This document shows positions 10,400 to 22,817 of a stretch of 64,000 bases of DNA, piece after piece. The number at the start of each line of letters is the position of its first letter. The stretch's first letter is position 1. The stretch is from Allodiplogaster sudhausi (Eukaryota > Nematoda > Chromadorea > Rhabditida > Diplogasteridae). The notes under the pieces are model-generated. The model was given only the letters and a program-made list of their open reading frames with translations, made no database searches and was not told where the DNA came from. The DNA lies in contig CALZFC010000005.1 in assembly GCA_945643635.1 (NCBI GenBank), positions 3,485,001-3,549,000 on the forward strand, in the 5' to 3' direction. Both the position numbers and the translations under genes were made by a program.

Positions 10400-11798
10400 T
10401 TCTTAGCTTCTCTCTCTCCCTCGTTCTCTCATTCTCTCTTTTTTTTATCTCTCTCATTCTCTATCATTCTCTCTCTCTCTCACTCTCTCTCTCTTATTTC
10501 CTTCTTTCTTTCTTTCCTCCTATTCAGACATCCGTCTCCTCCAGGCGAGAGGTGCATTAGTGTCAACAGGCACTTCTATGGTTTATGAGATTGTGGTCAT
10601 AGAGGGCCGTAGAGATGCTGTAGAAAGAGAGGCTGCGAGAGTAAAAAAAAATGAAATAATGGCCGTCATTCTCCACATTCCGTCTTTCACATCTATAATG
10701 GCGGACTGATAAAAGGGGTGCTTGTCTGGAAAAATATATGTGTGTGGTACTTTTGAGATTCACATTTGCCCATAATTTCTGTCCATTCACGGTGTTGGTT
10801 TGCTATTTTGCTTGTCAGTCATTCTCTTTCTTCATTTGCTTTCTTCTAGAATCCTGCCTCTCCGTTATAGATCTTTTTCCTCTTCTCGTATACGGTTGCT
10901 CTTGATAGTCGTCCTGCTCATTCCCTTACACATCTGCGTTCACTTTACTGCTCTCTTTCTCAATGGCATCTGTTCTTCTAGAAGAAGCTTTCCATGAGAG
11001 AACGAGTGAAGGTGTGCATAGGCAAGGAGAGACAGATAGAATAGCGTGATAGAGTGAGAGACGGAGGGGTAGAGAGCAGGGAGAGAGAGAAATTCCTCTT
11101 TCCTCTGCAATGCAATAGCTTCTGCCAGAGGCACGGTGCTTTCCCGGCTTCTTCTTTTCCTTCTTCTTTCCTAAGCCGATTTCTTCCCCGGTCTTTGGCC
11201 GGCTCTTATCCTCCTTCCTACAGTCTTTTACTTACGCCGTCCCATTTAAAAGTAAAATTTTTTTAAATAATTCATTGAACTTTCCTCCTGGCACCATCCA
11301 CTTCGAATTGTGTATCTTCATTGTATCCGTGCTCGAGTATCTCTATGCTCTCTGTTTTTCACCCACTCTCTCACCTTTCTCTGTGCCCTTGCTCTCCCCG
11401 CACTCCCTCGCCAGTCGATTCCACTCCTCTCGTCCGTCAGCCTCATAGGATGACTCAGAGACGTCCTCGCTTGTATGGACACTGAAGGACTCGTAGCAAG
11501 GATTCGAAGAGGAAACAGAGAGTAAGATTGAGAGAGAGAGACGAGTTAAGTATGAAGAGGATGAAAAAAGGAAGAACAAAGGGCGAGAGAGAGAGAGAGA
11601 GAGAGAGTAAGGCGGAGAACACGAGAGAGGGAGAAAGAAGGCAGGTAGGAGAAAGTGAGAAAAATAGAGAGAGTGTGAATGAGGAATAAACAAATGGATG
11701 GGTAGTGCCATCTCTCAGAGCGGGAAGAGTAACAAGGAGTGCTGTTTCGCAGGCCTCTCTCTGAAGGCAGTCGGCTGGTCTGTCTTCTCTTCATCGCT
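9318..11798. other. CT-rich stretch without a supported gene
   Basis: Contains (CT)n runs at about 9840-9915, 10350-10395 and 10440-10500, and GA-rich DNA near 11525-11690. No frame here combines splice signals with non-repetitive coding sequence. Confidence 0.45.
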
Positions 11799-12059
11799 TT
11801 ATGCTCCGCTAAAATAACTTTCCTTCGCTAGTTCCCTTAACTTAATTTCCTCTTCCTGCTCAAAGTTATCCATCATTGTGTCTTCCTTTCCATGTCTCTT
11901 ATTAAATATGTTTTTTACGCATTGTACTTGATCATCCAGATCGTCCTGTTGGTGGACTCCTTCAAATGCATCCTTTTTCCTCGCGTTCGCTGCTATTATT
12001 AGTGCTGTTGACCCGGATGTCGGCATTGAATTCTGATGAAAGAGTCGCGACTCTTGCAA
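11799..12059 (-). CDS. Possible small ORF antisense to the galectin 5' region
   Basis: An 86-codon uninterrupted minus-strand frame with ordinary, non-repetitive composition: acidic and lysine-rich with an amphipathic end (KLRELAKESYFSGA). It starts about 60 bases upstream of the galectin ATG at 12121 on the opposite strand, so the two could share a divergent promoter. No family or motif is recognised and no introns are seen. It may be a real small gene or a chance frame. Confidence 0.3.
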   Translation of the reverse strand: MQESRLFHQNSMPTSGSTALIIAANARKKDAFEGVHQQDDLDDQVQCVKNIFNKRHGKEDTMMDNFEQEEEIKLRELAKESYFSGA

Positions 12060-12120
12060 GCCTCTCTCTTTCTCTGCAGGAACTCTTCAGTCTCTCATCT
12101 TCCTGCACTCTCTCGCAACC

Positions 12121-13164
12121 ATGGCCGAGCAGAAGTCCTACGTACGTTTCTCTCTTCATTCTTTTTCTCTAACTTCTCTCGTTCTCTTTCCCGCAAGATA
12201 TTTCACTTTTATCCATGGATAAAAAAATATGGAGTTATTTTGTGCTCTGCGCAAGAAAAGGACAAATAGATCCTCTTTTATTCATCTTTAATGAGTGGTT
12301 TCATTGGATCGTAAAGAAACTCAGCATTGTTTTGAGAGACGCCAACTTCTCTCGCATAGGCATCGTGAAGATGCACCCGTATAAAAATAAGTGTGAACAA
12401 GCCGGTTGAGAGTAGCGTTTGCTAATAAGGGACTTCCTGAAGCAGAAACTTTACAAAACTCTTTGGGGAGTAATCTTACCTTTAAAGGGAAGAGGCAACC
12501 AATGAGGGAACGAAATGACAAGGCGAGAGAGAGAAAAGATTCCATTCATTCCCCATACGGGACAACTATTAGAGAGAGAGAGAGGAAACGTGCATTCTCG
12601 TTCGTGCACTCTGGAACCAACGCCCAATTTTCTGTCCGTTCTTGCACGTCTGCTCGTCTCTCCATCTGTCTGTCTGTCTCTCTTTCTCTCTCACTCTCTC
12701 TCTCTCTCTCTCTTGCCTCCTTCAGCAATGCCTGCCTCCTTTCTCGCGTCAAAGGGCGGCAATCCCTCGCAAACACCAAGGGGTACTTTTGACGATGAAA
12801 CGAAAATGACAACGTCCTTCTGTTGCGGCGATGAGTGGCAAGAGTGGGCAGGAAGAGAGAGAGAGAGAGAGAGAGCGAGAGTGAGAGAGAGAGAGATAGG
12901 TAAAGATAGAGAGTTCTGATGAACATAGGCTTTACACCTGGACTCTTTATCTCTGCTGTTCTCAACAGTCTCTGCTTGTTTTTTTCGTCTACTTATTGCA
13001 TGAGGCATGGCAGGCGCTCATGCACAGAAACATCATATCTCCCTTTGCTTTTTTGTTCCGCCGAACTAAAGAACTGTTTAGAGAAGAAGAGGAAGGGGTA
13101 GAGAGGGAGGGAGAGGGCAGAATTAGGGGGTTAGAGAACTGCATAGAGAGTGTGTAGGAGTAAG

Positions 13165-13207
<43 letters not shown>

Positions 13208-13640
13208 CGAAGAGTGCGTGTGCAGAAGTGTTGAGAATAGTGATGCATATCCGGCGACAAGCCAAGGAGCACCCCTCATCTAACTTCATTATCGATAGCA
13301 GTTGGCATGGACATTTGGTCCCTCCTCCCCCTCTCCACTGAACAACTTTTACCTATTCCTGGCAGCCTCAATATTGACTCGGCCTGAGGCAGCAACCACA
13401 TTGACTACCGACCGACGCAACAAGAGAACTCTCCGGCAGGCATTTCACAATGTGCAGGGACAGCTTCCCTAAAGACGTCATTCACTTTTAGAAAGTGAAC
13501 GAGAGAGTGGGGAGTGAAGGAGGAGCAGACAGACAGCGACTGTTGCTAGTCAACGGAGAAGTCCCCACATCGTGAGAGTAAACGGAAAAGATCGGCACCC
13601 TTCAGTTCAGGAGTCTGATCAGGAGACAACTTGGAGTTAC

Positions 13641-13701
<61 letters not shown>

Positions 13702-14285
13702 GCTCTCTCTCTCTCTCGCTGTCTCTCTCTCGCTCTATCTCCCTCTCTGTTTCTCTTTCTCATGTCGTTCATGTCATGGTATATTTGCGCACCTTGAGCT
13801 GTGTGCACCATGTGATGATTGGCATTCTACAGTCATCAGAAGGGCAGACATAAATAGAGTGAGAGAGAGAGAGAGTTTGTGTGGATCAGTGAGAGAAGAA
13901 GAGATGGAGACGGCAGAGAATCGGCTAGAGGGGATTAGTTGACACCACCAAAGTTGGCACTAAACGATTGCGACAACTCTCATTCGTACAAAAGTGACTG
14001 CCGAGAGAGAAGCCCATATGCGGTAGCCATGTTTCTCTGCTTCTCTCGTCTCACTCCATTTCAAATGCACTCTCGCCCTCTGGCAAATAGCGCATTTTGC
14101 TGTTTGTCTGGCATCTTCATCCCTCTCTCTTTCTCTCTTTCTCTGCGTCTTCGTTGTATTCTTCTCTTCTTCCACAGCCACCTCTGTCTCTCCTTACCCC
14201 TTCTCATCGAACGCGCATGGAGAAGATCACAAAAAGGTGGGAACGAAAAAGGAAGGGCGGGGATAAAGGGAAGAGACGGTAGAGG

Positions 14286-14321
<36 letters not shown>

Positions 14322-16144
14322 GGAAGGGAGAGAGACAGGATGTCGAAATGAGATACAGAGAGAAGAAGTAAGAGAACACTCGGACGAGAGAATACACGTA
14401 TAGACAGCAGTCGCCGTCGTCGGCAGTAGCAGCACAAGCATACTCGGTCGTCCTTTCTCCCTCTCTCTGATATCTCTGCCGTCTCCTGCTCTTGTCTGTT
14501 CTCTCTCTCTCTCTCCCTCTCTCTCACGGGAGAGAGAGGGAGGCCCCTCCTCCTATGCAGCGAGGGGGAGGAGGAGGCTCTCTTCGTTCGCTTCATTGCG
14601 AGAGAGCCAAGGGTGCACACGCCTTGATACCTGGAGAGAAGGCAGTCTACCCTTGTCTCGTCATCCCAATCCACTGCTTCCCTTCACTGCCTCCTCATCT
14701 CCTGCCAGGATGTCCGACTTCTCTGGACTTCCTCCGCCTCCCCACGTCGACCCTCCCGTTGAGGTGCCCGAGTTGCCCGAGGGGCCGAAGATCTCGACGG
14801 ACCCTCCCATGACGGACAAGCCCGAGTATTACGGCGAGCACACGCAGATCATCGTGGAGCGCCACACCAACGCGGATGGAACAGTCGATGAACTCGTCAG
14901 GGAGATCCACGAGAAGCTGGGAGGAGAGAATCAGAAGCCATTAATCACGGATGACGAGTTGGATCAGCTGGAGGCGGAGCTGGCAGAGAAGAGCGGAGAG
15001 CCGGGGCAGCCACACGTCGATCCCCCCATCGGCGACTTCCACATTGTCCAACCGGATGGCACAACCGAGAGCCATGTTGAACGGCACTCGGTTGTCATCG
15101 AGAGACACACGAATCCGGATGGAACTGTCGAGGAGACCGTCAAGGAGATCCACGAAACACCTGAGGGCGTGCAGGAGATCCACGAGACAACGACAAGCCA
15201 GCAACCACTCGTCGACCCCCATGACCAACACACCTTCGAGATTGTCGAAGGGGAGAAGCAACCTCCTGAGGTCGAGATCACTCGAGCTTCGGAAGAGGAA
15301 CAGGCCGAGGTGGTCGTCAGCGAGGAGCATCCCGATCATCCTGTCGAGGCCTGTCCTGAGCCGAAGGAAGGAGTGCAGACTTATCCGCCAGATGTCGAGG
15401 AGGCGATGGAGTCAGTCCACGTCTCTTCCCAGGAGGCCGTCCCCTGCCACGACGACCTGCACGGAGTTCCCCCTGGCGCCCATGTCGACCCTCATGACCA
15501 GTACACCCATGAGATTGTTGAACTGGAGACGGCGCCCCAGCAACCTCACATTGACCCACATGACCAGCACGAGGCTCACATCGTGGAAAAGGACTCGGTA
15601 CCCGAGGGAGTGCACGTTGATCCGCATGATCAGTACACGGCAGAGATCGTTGAAGCGAATGGGCACATGCAGAATGGAGATGGAGGGGAGGAGACATTCG
15701 AGAAGGTCGAGCACCACGCAATCCATGCAAGTGCAGAGGGAACCCTTTCTGACGATGAGTACGAGAAACACCAGGGAGTCAAGACATTCTTCGAGAAGGC
15801 TGTTCAGAAGGTGCTCTTTCTTTCTCTCTGCACTTTCTCATTTTCTTTCCTTTTTTTTGCCTTTCTCTGCTTCTCTTCATCACTCGAATGGCTCATCCAT
15901 TTCGAAATATCTCAGTCCTTCCTGTTTTTCATAGTTTCCTGAATGCCTTTCTGTCAATCAAGCCCGGCAGCGCTTTTCATCGTCTTCCCTACTTCTCATT
16001 TCCTTATCTTCTTCCACTTCATCGCCGGAGGCTTTCTCCATGTCCTCTTCTCCTTTTCTCCCATCCGGAAGCAGGACATGAAAAAAACAGCAAACGAAGT
16101 CTCTTTCAGAGGATGACCAGATAAGGCGAGTTAGGCGAGAAGAT

Positions 16145-16183
<39 letters not shown>

Positions 16184-16702
16184 CGGGGGGAGAGGGAATT
16201 GGAGATAGCGGACTGGGAAAATCCATAGGCATTCCTTCGTCTGAGAAGTGAAGTGAGTGTTTCGTCGGTTACTTCTCCGAGCAACGGCCTTTTTTGGTCC
16301 TTGACGACAGCCGGCGCACCTTCTCCTCCTTCTCCGTCTTAGTTGCCTACACTTCTGTTCGCAACTTCCAAGCGGTTTCCTCCTCGACGCCCCCGGCCGT
16401 TCCCCGGACCGATTCCCTTTTTGCAACCCTGGAAGAGAGAGAACGGAGGAAAGTGAGAGAGTGAAGGGTGACGAGAGTGAAAAGTAGAAAAAGACAGTGA
16501 ATAGGGAGCAGGCAAAGTGGTTGTATGGGTGAGAGAGAGGAGGGAGAGGGAGTTCTTGATTATGTGCCCCTCTCTGCCTGAGATGGCAGATCAATCTCCC
16601 GCTTTCTCATCCGGAAATCCGGAGTAGGCCACATGCAAAGATGCTGACGACGCTTTGCATCCTTCAACTGCATATAATCGATTCACTTGAAATGGTATTC
16701 TT

Positions 16703-16739
<37 letters not shown>

Positions 16740-19040
16740 TTTCCACTCTCTCTCTCTCATTTCCACTCTCACTCTCTTCTCTCTCTCCCTCCTTTCCACT
16801 CTCTCTCACTCTCTCTCACTCTCTCTCTCTCTCTCTCTATGTCCTTTCCACTCTTTATCTCTCTGAACAACTCCATGCCTTCTCTAAAATTGCAATTCTG
16901 AAAGCTCACTCATCACTTTTGTATCCCTCTCCTCCCCTCTCTTGTTCATCACACAGAGGTCCTTCTTCTCTTTCAACTCGGCCGCCATTTCTTCATACAC
17001 AGCTACTCAAACAAACAGAGACGAGAGAGAATGTGCCTAAGAGAGAGCGAGAGTACGAGAGAGAAGAAGAGAGGAAGTGAAAAGTAAAAAGAAGTTCACG
17101 GTTGGAAGTTGGCTTATGATGGGGGTAGAAAGAATTGGCAGTCGCAGATGAAGGAAAGGGAATATATGGTCCTCTTTGGATGGGGTTGAGTCATTTGGAG
17201 AGGGAGAGCAGAGGAGATGTCCGAGGACGAATTCGATCTTCCTAAGCCGCCCGTAGACCGGCCTCTTCTGGTCCCTTCCTTGTACTTTTCATTCTCTCAG
17301 CTCCATGGGGCTTAATTATAGTATTATAAAATGGCAATTCTAAATTATCTTCTGGAAAACAATTCTGGCTGTATCAGTTTCCTGAGTCGTCTAAATATCA
17401 AAGGATGTTTTTTTTTCAATCTCATCCGTAAGCTTCCTCCTTCTAATCCGCTTAATCCCCTCTTATTCTCTCTCTCTCCTTGCAGCCGGTGCCGTACCGT
17501 AGTCTCCTGCAGGAGAAGATCGAGCCTGGCCAGACCCTCATCGTTAAGGGATCCACCATCGATGAGAGCCAGCGGTACATTCCCCTTCATTATTCTCTTT
17601 CTCTTCTCTTTTTCTCGCTCGCTCTATCTTTTCTTCCTCTCTCTCTCTCTCTCTCTCGCTCTCTCCTCTCTCTCTCTTTCTCTATCTCTTTCTGTACTTC
17701 TTCAGCTTCACGATCAACCTCCACTCGAAGTCGGCCGACTTCTCTGGCAACGATGTCCCCCTCCATTTGTCCGTCCGTTTCGACGAGGGCAAGGTAACGG
17801 ATTCTCTCTCTCTCATTCTCTCCCTCCTTCTCTCTCATTCTCACCCACTCTCTCTCCAGATCGTCTTGAACTCGTTCTCGAATGGCGAATGGGGAAAGGA
17901 AGAGCGTAAGTCGAACCCGCTGAAGAAGGGCGACTCCTTCGACATCCGAATCCGCGCTCACGACGACCGCTTCCAAGCACGGCTTTTTATGTCTCATCTT
18001 GATTATCTTGCCCATTTATTTTTGAAGTGTCTTTGAAGTGGTTGGAAATACTTTCTTTCCTCCAGGTGGTGATCGACCAGAAGGAGTTCAAGGACTACGA
18101 GCACCGCCTCCCTCTCACGAGCATCTCCCATCTCTCCATTGACGGAGACCTTTATCTCAACCACGTTCACTGGGGCGGCAAGTACTACGTCAGTTTCCTA
18201 CTCAACTGCTTACATGCGGAGAGCTCCTTTAATCTCTCTAATCCAGGGAGTGGATCTAATAATGCTGCGCAGCAGTGCGAGAGCAGCCATTGCAAAATGT
18301 TGCTTCGAATGAGAATGAAAGGAAATAATTTTCCAATTGAAAGTAAATGTTATTTCAGCGTTGTTCATTGGAATCCTCTTCGCTTGCGATTTCATAACTC
18401 ACATGCCAATTTGGCGCAATGAGGGACAAATATTCGGGGGTTTAGACAGCGTAATCGTTGGCTGTTATGGAACACTTTCTCGCTCGTCTCGCCCCCCCCC
18501 CACTCTCTCTTTCTCTCTCTCTCTCTCTCTCACACCATTTTCTTTATTTTTCCCTTCCCTTTCCTCCACCCTATCATTCAAATAAGTTGATGGGAGAGAT
18601 ATTTTGTTTTTCTTCAAGTCTCTCCAAATATTCTCGTAAATATTCTCGTGTCGTATACGATCTATGCAGTGCTTAGCGAAGCTGGCAAGAGGAGAGAGAG
18701 GGAGGGAGAGAGAGGGAGGGAGAGAGAGGGAGGGAAAGAGAGGGAGGGAGAGAGGGAGGGAGAGAGAAGGAGGGAGAGAGAGGGAGGGAGAGAGGAAGGG
18801 AGAGAGAGGCAGGGAGAGAGAGGGAGGGAGAGAGAGGGAGGGAGAGAGGGAGGGAGAGAGATAGAGAAAGGGAGAGAGAGAGACGCAGTGGGTTAAAACA
18901 CACAGCTTCGACATTTAATAAACAAACTACATGCGCTCCTACCAAACACCAACAAATTGTCGATTTAGCGTTCGGTATTTACTCTATAGCTTCCATCTCT
19001 TTTTCTCTCTTATATTCTCTCTGTCTCGTCATTCTATCGT

Positions 19041-19097
<57 letters not shown>

Positions 19098-20105
19098 CTC
19101 TCCAAAACATATTTCCCAGTCTGTCCCCGTGTCATTTGAGTTCTGCTTGGAAGTGTGCAGTGGAACGTTGTACCTTCCTTCTTATTGCAAGAGAGATATC
19201 GGCGAAAAGTGAGGAAAGCATGGCAAGTTTGTTTCTTTATGAATGATAGAATAGGAATAGGAAAGGGTACAGCATGTAAGAAAAAAGGAGAAAGTGTGAG
19301 AGAGGAGGAAAGACGGAGTGTGAAAGAGCGAGAGAGGGCGTGAGAGTGCAAGAAATGGAGTGAGAGAGTGAGAGCAACATGGCAACGAAATTTGATGAAT
19401 ACGAAGAGAAATTTGATGAGTACGAAGAGAATTATAAGAAAGATAATTCTCGTCAATGAAAGTCTTGAATGATCAAGAAGAAAAGATCCAAACTGTAGTA
19501 CAAAATGAAAAGAACAACAGTATAATAAGAATAAAAAAGGCAAAAGTGGATATTAAGTGTGATCGTGAGTGAAGAAGATAATTCAGCCCGTGCCGTACGA
19601 GTCTGGCATTTCTGCCGGTCTCCAGGTCGGAAAGTCCCTCCTGATCTTCGGAGCCGTCGAGAAGAAGGTTTCTGCTTCTATCCTTATATCCTTGCCATTT
19701 GTCGTATTCGTCAAGGATATCATTTCTCTATTCTATTCTATTTTTAAACATAAAATAGCGAAATCGAAGACATATTCAGGGCAAGCGCTTCAACGTGAAT
19801 CTGCTCCGCCGCAACGGAGACATTGCTCTTCACTTCAACCCAAGACTGGACGAGAAGGTTTCTTCTTCTGCGTTGTCAAATATCTTTAATCGCTCATTTT
19901 TAACGGCTCCTTTAGAATTTACGTCTTTACAACGGCGCTGCTTCTAATCTCTTCTTATTCAGGTGGTCGTGCGCAACAACCTCGAGGCGAACGAGTGGGG
20001 AAATGAGGAGCGAGAGGGCAAGAACCCCTTCGAGAAGGGAATTGGATTCGACCTCGCAATCACCAACGAGCCCTATGCATTCCAGGTAGGTACACTTCCT
20101 CTCTC

Positions 20106-20148
<43 letters not shown>

Positions 20149-20336
20149 ATCTCTCTCTCTCTGTCTCTCTCTGTCTCTCTCTGTCTCTCTCTTTCTCTCT
20201 CTCTCAATTCTCTTTCCATCAGATCTACGTGAACGGAGAGCGCTTCGCGACCTTCGCCCACCGCACGGACCCGAATGACATCACTGGCCTGCAGATCCAG
20301 GGCGACATCGAGCTGACTGGCATTCAGATCCAGTAG
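12121..20336 (+). CDS. lec-1: Tandem-repeat galectin, LEC-1 type
   Basis: A beta-galactoside-binding lectin of 277 residues in the short form. Exons: 12121-12141, 17486-17574, 17706-17793, 17860-17976, 18066-18188, 19587-19667, 19780-19857, 19963-20085, 20223-20336. It has two carbohydrate-recognition domains (about residues 8-146 and 147-277), each opening with VPY(R/E)S. Domain 2 keeps the full sugar-binding set (HFNPR, an Asn, WGNEER). Domain 1 has HLSVR instead of HxNxR but keeps WGKEER, as in known nematode 32-kDa galectins. Exon 1 encodes MAEQKSY and follows an acceptor-like TTTCTCTGCAG at 12069-12079, so it is probably trans-spliced. The donor of exon 4 is GC (CAA then GCACGG), the only junction keeping the conserved frame. 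Two other first exons (14710-15810 and 17217-17252) join exon 2 in the same phase. The identity is very secure. Confidence 0.95.
13647..13745. repeat. (CT)n microsatellite
   Basis: About 100 bp of CT repeats with occasional CG interruptions, in the long first intron of the galectin short isoform. Other arrays in the same intron lie at 13166-13204 (GA), 14287-14320 (GA), 16138-16184 (GA) and 16707-16850 (CT). Confidence 0.9.
14710..15810 (+). CDS. lec-1: Alternative first exon: 367-residue acidic extension of the galectin
   Basis: An open 1101-bp exon starts at ATG 14710, directly after an acceptor-like CTCCTGCCAG, and ends in phase 0 at AAG then GTGCTC. That phase matches the galectin exon at 17486, so a long isoform of about 637 residues is predicted. 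The extension is acidic and rich in Pro, His and Glu and has no signal peptide or membrane segment. It has two internal repeat types. One reads VERHTNADGTVDELVREIHE and recurs as IERHTNPDGTVEETVKEIHE. The other is VDPHDQ(H/Y)T-x-EIVE, about four copies between residues 170 and 315. Codon use is strongly biased to G/C-ending codons, as in the galectin exons. I do not recognise the extension as a known domain. It could be a separate transcript, but no stop or other phase-matched partner exists before 17486. Confidence 0.75.
17217..17252 (+). CDS. lec-1: Possible third first exon of the galectin
   Basis: Twelve codons (MSEDEFDLPKPP) from an ATG end exactly at a donor-like GTAGAC in phase 0, 233 bases before the common galectin exon at 17486. 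Splicing would give an acidic leader followed by PVPYRS. Its size matches the seven-codon first exon at 12121. The evidence is the composition, donor and phase only. Confidence 0.45.
18680..18887. repeat. GGGAGGGAGAGA-type purine minisatellite
   Basis: About 200 bp of tandem GGGAGGGAGAGAGA units in the intron between the two carbohydrate-recognition domains (18189-19586). The G-run spacing could form triplex or quadruplex structures on the + strand. Confidence 0.9.
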
Positions 20337-22005
20337 ACTCTTCTGCTCTGCAAGAGACAATTCCCAGCCTGGCTCCACAAGCTTACCCTTCCGTTCTCCC
20401 GTACTGCCGCCCATCGCTCTTTTTCACTGCACTCGTCCAGCCTTCTCTCCCTCTCTCTCCCTCTATCTCTTTCTCTCTCTGTCTCGGTCTCTCTCTCTTC
20501 CTCTATTTCTCTCTCATTCTCTCTCTTCGTCTTCATCCCGAACACCTGTCTCCATATTGAATTAAGCATACAAAGATAACAGTTCCGAGCATATTTATCG
20601 CACTCGCTAGCATAAAACGGCAAATTATTTTGGTAGCATTTCCAGGCGGCTTGTCTCACTCTTCTTTCTCTCCACAATTGACATGCCAGTTCGTCTCTTT
20701 CTCTGTCATCCTCTCTCGTTTGCATTCTCTCTCTTCTTTCTTTTTCTTTCTCCTTTAGGAGAGAGAATCAGAGAGTTCTCCTTGAGAATATCCCCTGCCT
20801 AGCTAGCCCTTCTCCCGCCTTGGCCCACGCGTAATTCATGCATGCCCATTCACATATAATCTCCATTATTCTTCGTATTCAATCTGTATTTGCTTATTTG
20901 TTGTAAAATGTTTTGTGTTTTTTCAAAGTTGCAAACTCACAGACAACAACGAAACATGAGACAAGGAGAAAATGAATGGCTGAAGAAAGCGGATGCCATT
21001 CTCACCGTCTCCTATTGTTAGGATCCGTAAAGTGTTGACGAGCCTGATGCTCTTTCAGTCTAAAGCTATCTGGAGTTAGTATTAAACAACGGGAACGGTA
21101 GCGATAGAGAATGTGTACGCAAGAGAGCATAGCTGTAGTGAACTTCGTCCTGATCTCACCAGAAGTAACACGAATGTCGGAAAATCGCCGTGAAATGAAA
21201 GGGAATCTGAAGTATTCTGGCTCTTTACCGTTTTAAAAATCTAAAACCTTTCCGTGCTTCTGTCTGTTGAGGCTCGGTAGAATTCTTGAATGTTGTATAC
21301 GCACTCTTTAAGTGCATACATATGAATGTATGTGAAAACAAATATTTAATATTCATTTATTTCATACAATTATGTAAGAGATGGCTGCACCCGGCGAAAG
21401 TAACTACAATTGAAGAGACGACACCCGTAAGAGAGAAAGGAGAGAAGATGCATTGACAAGGCTCCGATCACAGCAAGAGGGCATGTTTTCTGTGGCCACT
21501 GATGAGGAGAGTTTACAGCAAGGACAGAGGGGGAGGAATGAGTCATTGAGAGAGAATAGAAAAGAGAGAAGAGGGATCGTTAGAAAGTGAGAGACAGAGA
21601 GAAAGAGAGAGAGAAGACAACTGTTGCGTGGACAATAAGAAATCATACGACACGTGAGGGATCAGAGATGACGGAAGAAGAAGCAGATAGAAAATCATAA
21701 AAAGTAAAAAAACAAAAGGAAAGGAAGTTATGGAACTCGTTTTGACAGGAGAACATGAATTCACATCCGTCGGAAGGGAATGTTTTATGTTTTAAGATTG
21801 GGTTTGGGAAACAATAAAACACATATCTAACATAAAGTACATATATATGCATGTTATGTACTTTGTACCTAGTATATCTATGCACATTCTCTTTTTAAAT
21901 GCATATTCAATAACTTCAATAATGGTTAACTCGAAAATGCAGATTGAACTGATTACGAAGAGAAGTCATACAAGCAAATAACTAATCGGGAGAAAAGAAG
22001 GCCCC
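20337..22005. other. Intergenic region between convergent genes
   Basis: Begins with CT-rich probable galectin 3' UTR (to about 20520), then ordinary AT-rich DNA. A TTTATT (AATAAA on the minus strand) near 21355 could end the minus-strand gene that stops at 22006. No coding exon is supported. Confidence 0.4.
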
Positions 22006-22776
22006 TCACGAGGCAGTCTGCTGTTGTTGTCTGAGCAGCTCGAACTGCTCGGAGATGCTCCTCGGCATGTTCAGCTGCGTCTGGGCCGGCAGCCCGCTCC
22101 CGTTGCCCACTGAATTGCCGCTCGCTCCCCCGCAGACCTCCTCCGTCCCGTGCTCAGACTCTTCTTCGATTCTGATTGGAGATGGACTTGTGAGTTAGAA
22201 GCAAGAAAAGCTAAAGAGAACCTGTGTAGTTGGTACTTGGACTGCGCATCCGAATCTGATGCTCCGTTCAAGCATCTCTCCATCTCGTAGTGAAGGGCTG
22301 AGCAAGGTATCCTTCCACAATTATGACAGGCAACACATGACAATGCTCTCTTCTTGTATATTTAAGAAATAATAGAAATTAAATAAAAGAATTAGAAAAG
22401 TTGACAAACTGTTCATAGCATCATGTCCATTAGCAAAGAATGAATCAGAGAGAGAGCCCGTGGTCTCCACGGGGGATCCGCCACTGCCGACGGAAGAGCC
22501 AGGGCTGCAAAGGCAAGTCATTATCAATGAAGAGTGGGGGGATGTGGTAGAAGAAAAATGAGACCTTCCTAGACTGCTGCTGGATGAGCCGGCGGCGGCG
22601 GCAGGGCTGGCACGGGAAGGCGCGAAGCGGGCGAAAATGGCTTGGAAGGCCGGCACCGCGGCGGAAACACGCAGTCGCTGCGGCCGCTGGAGAGGAGGTT
22701 CGGGGGGCGCATACGACGGTGCAGTGAGCTGCAAGCGAAGAACGCTTGAGAGAGAACGACAGAGAGAGAGAGAAAT

Positions 22777-22817
<41 letters not shown>

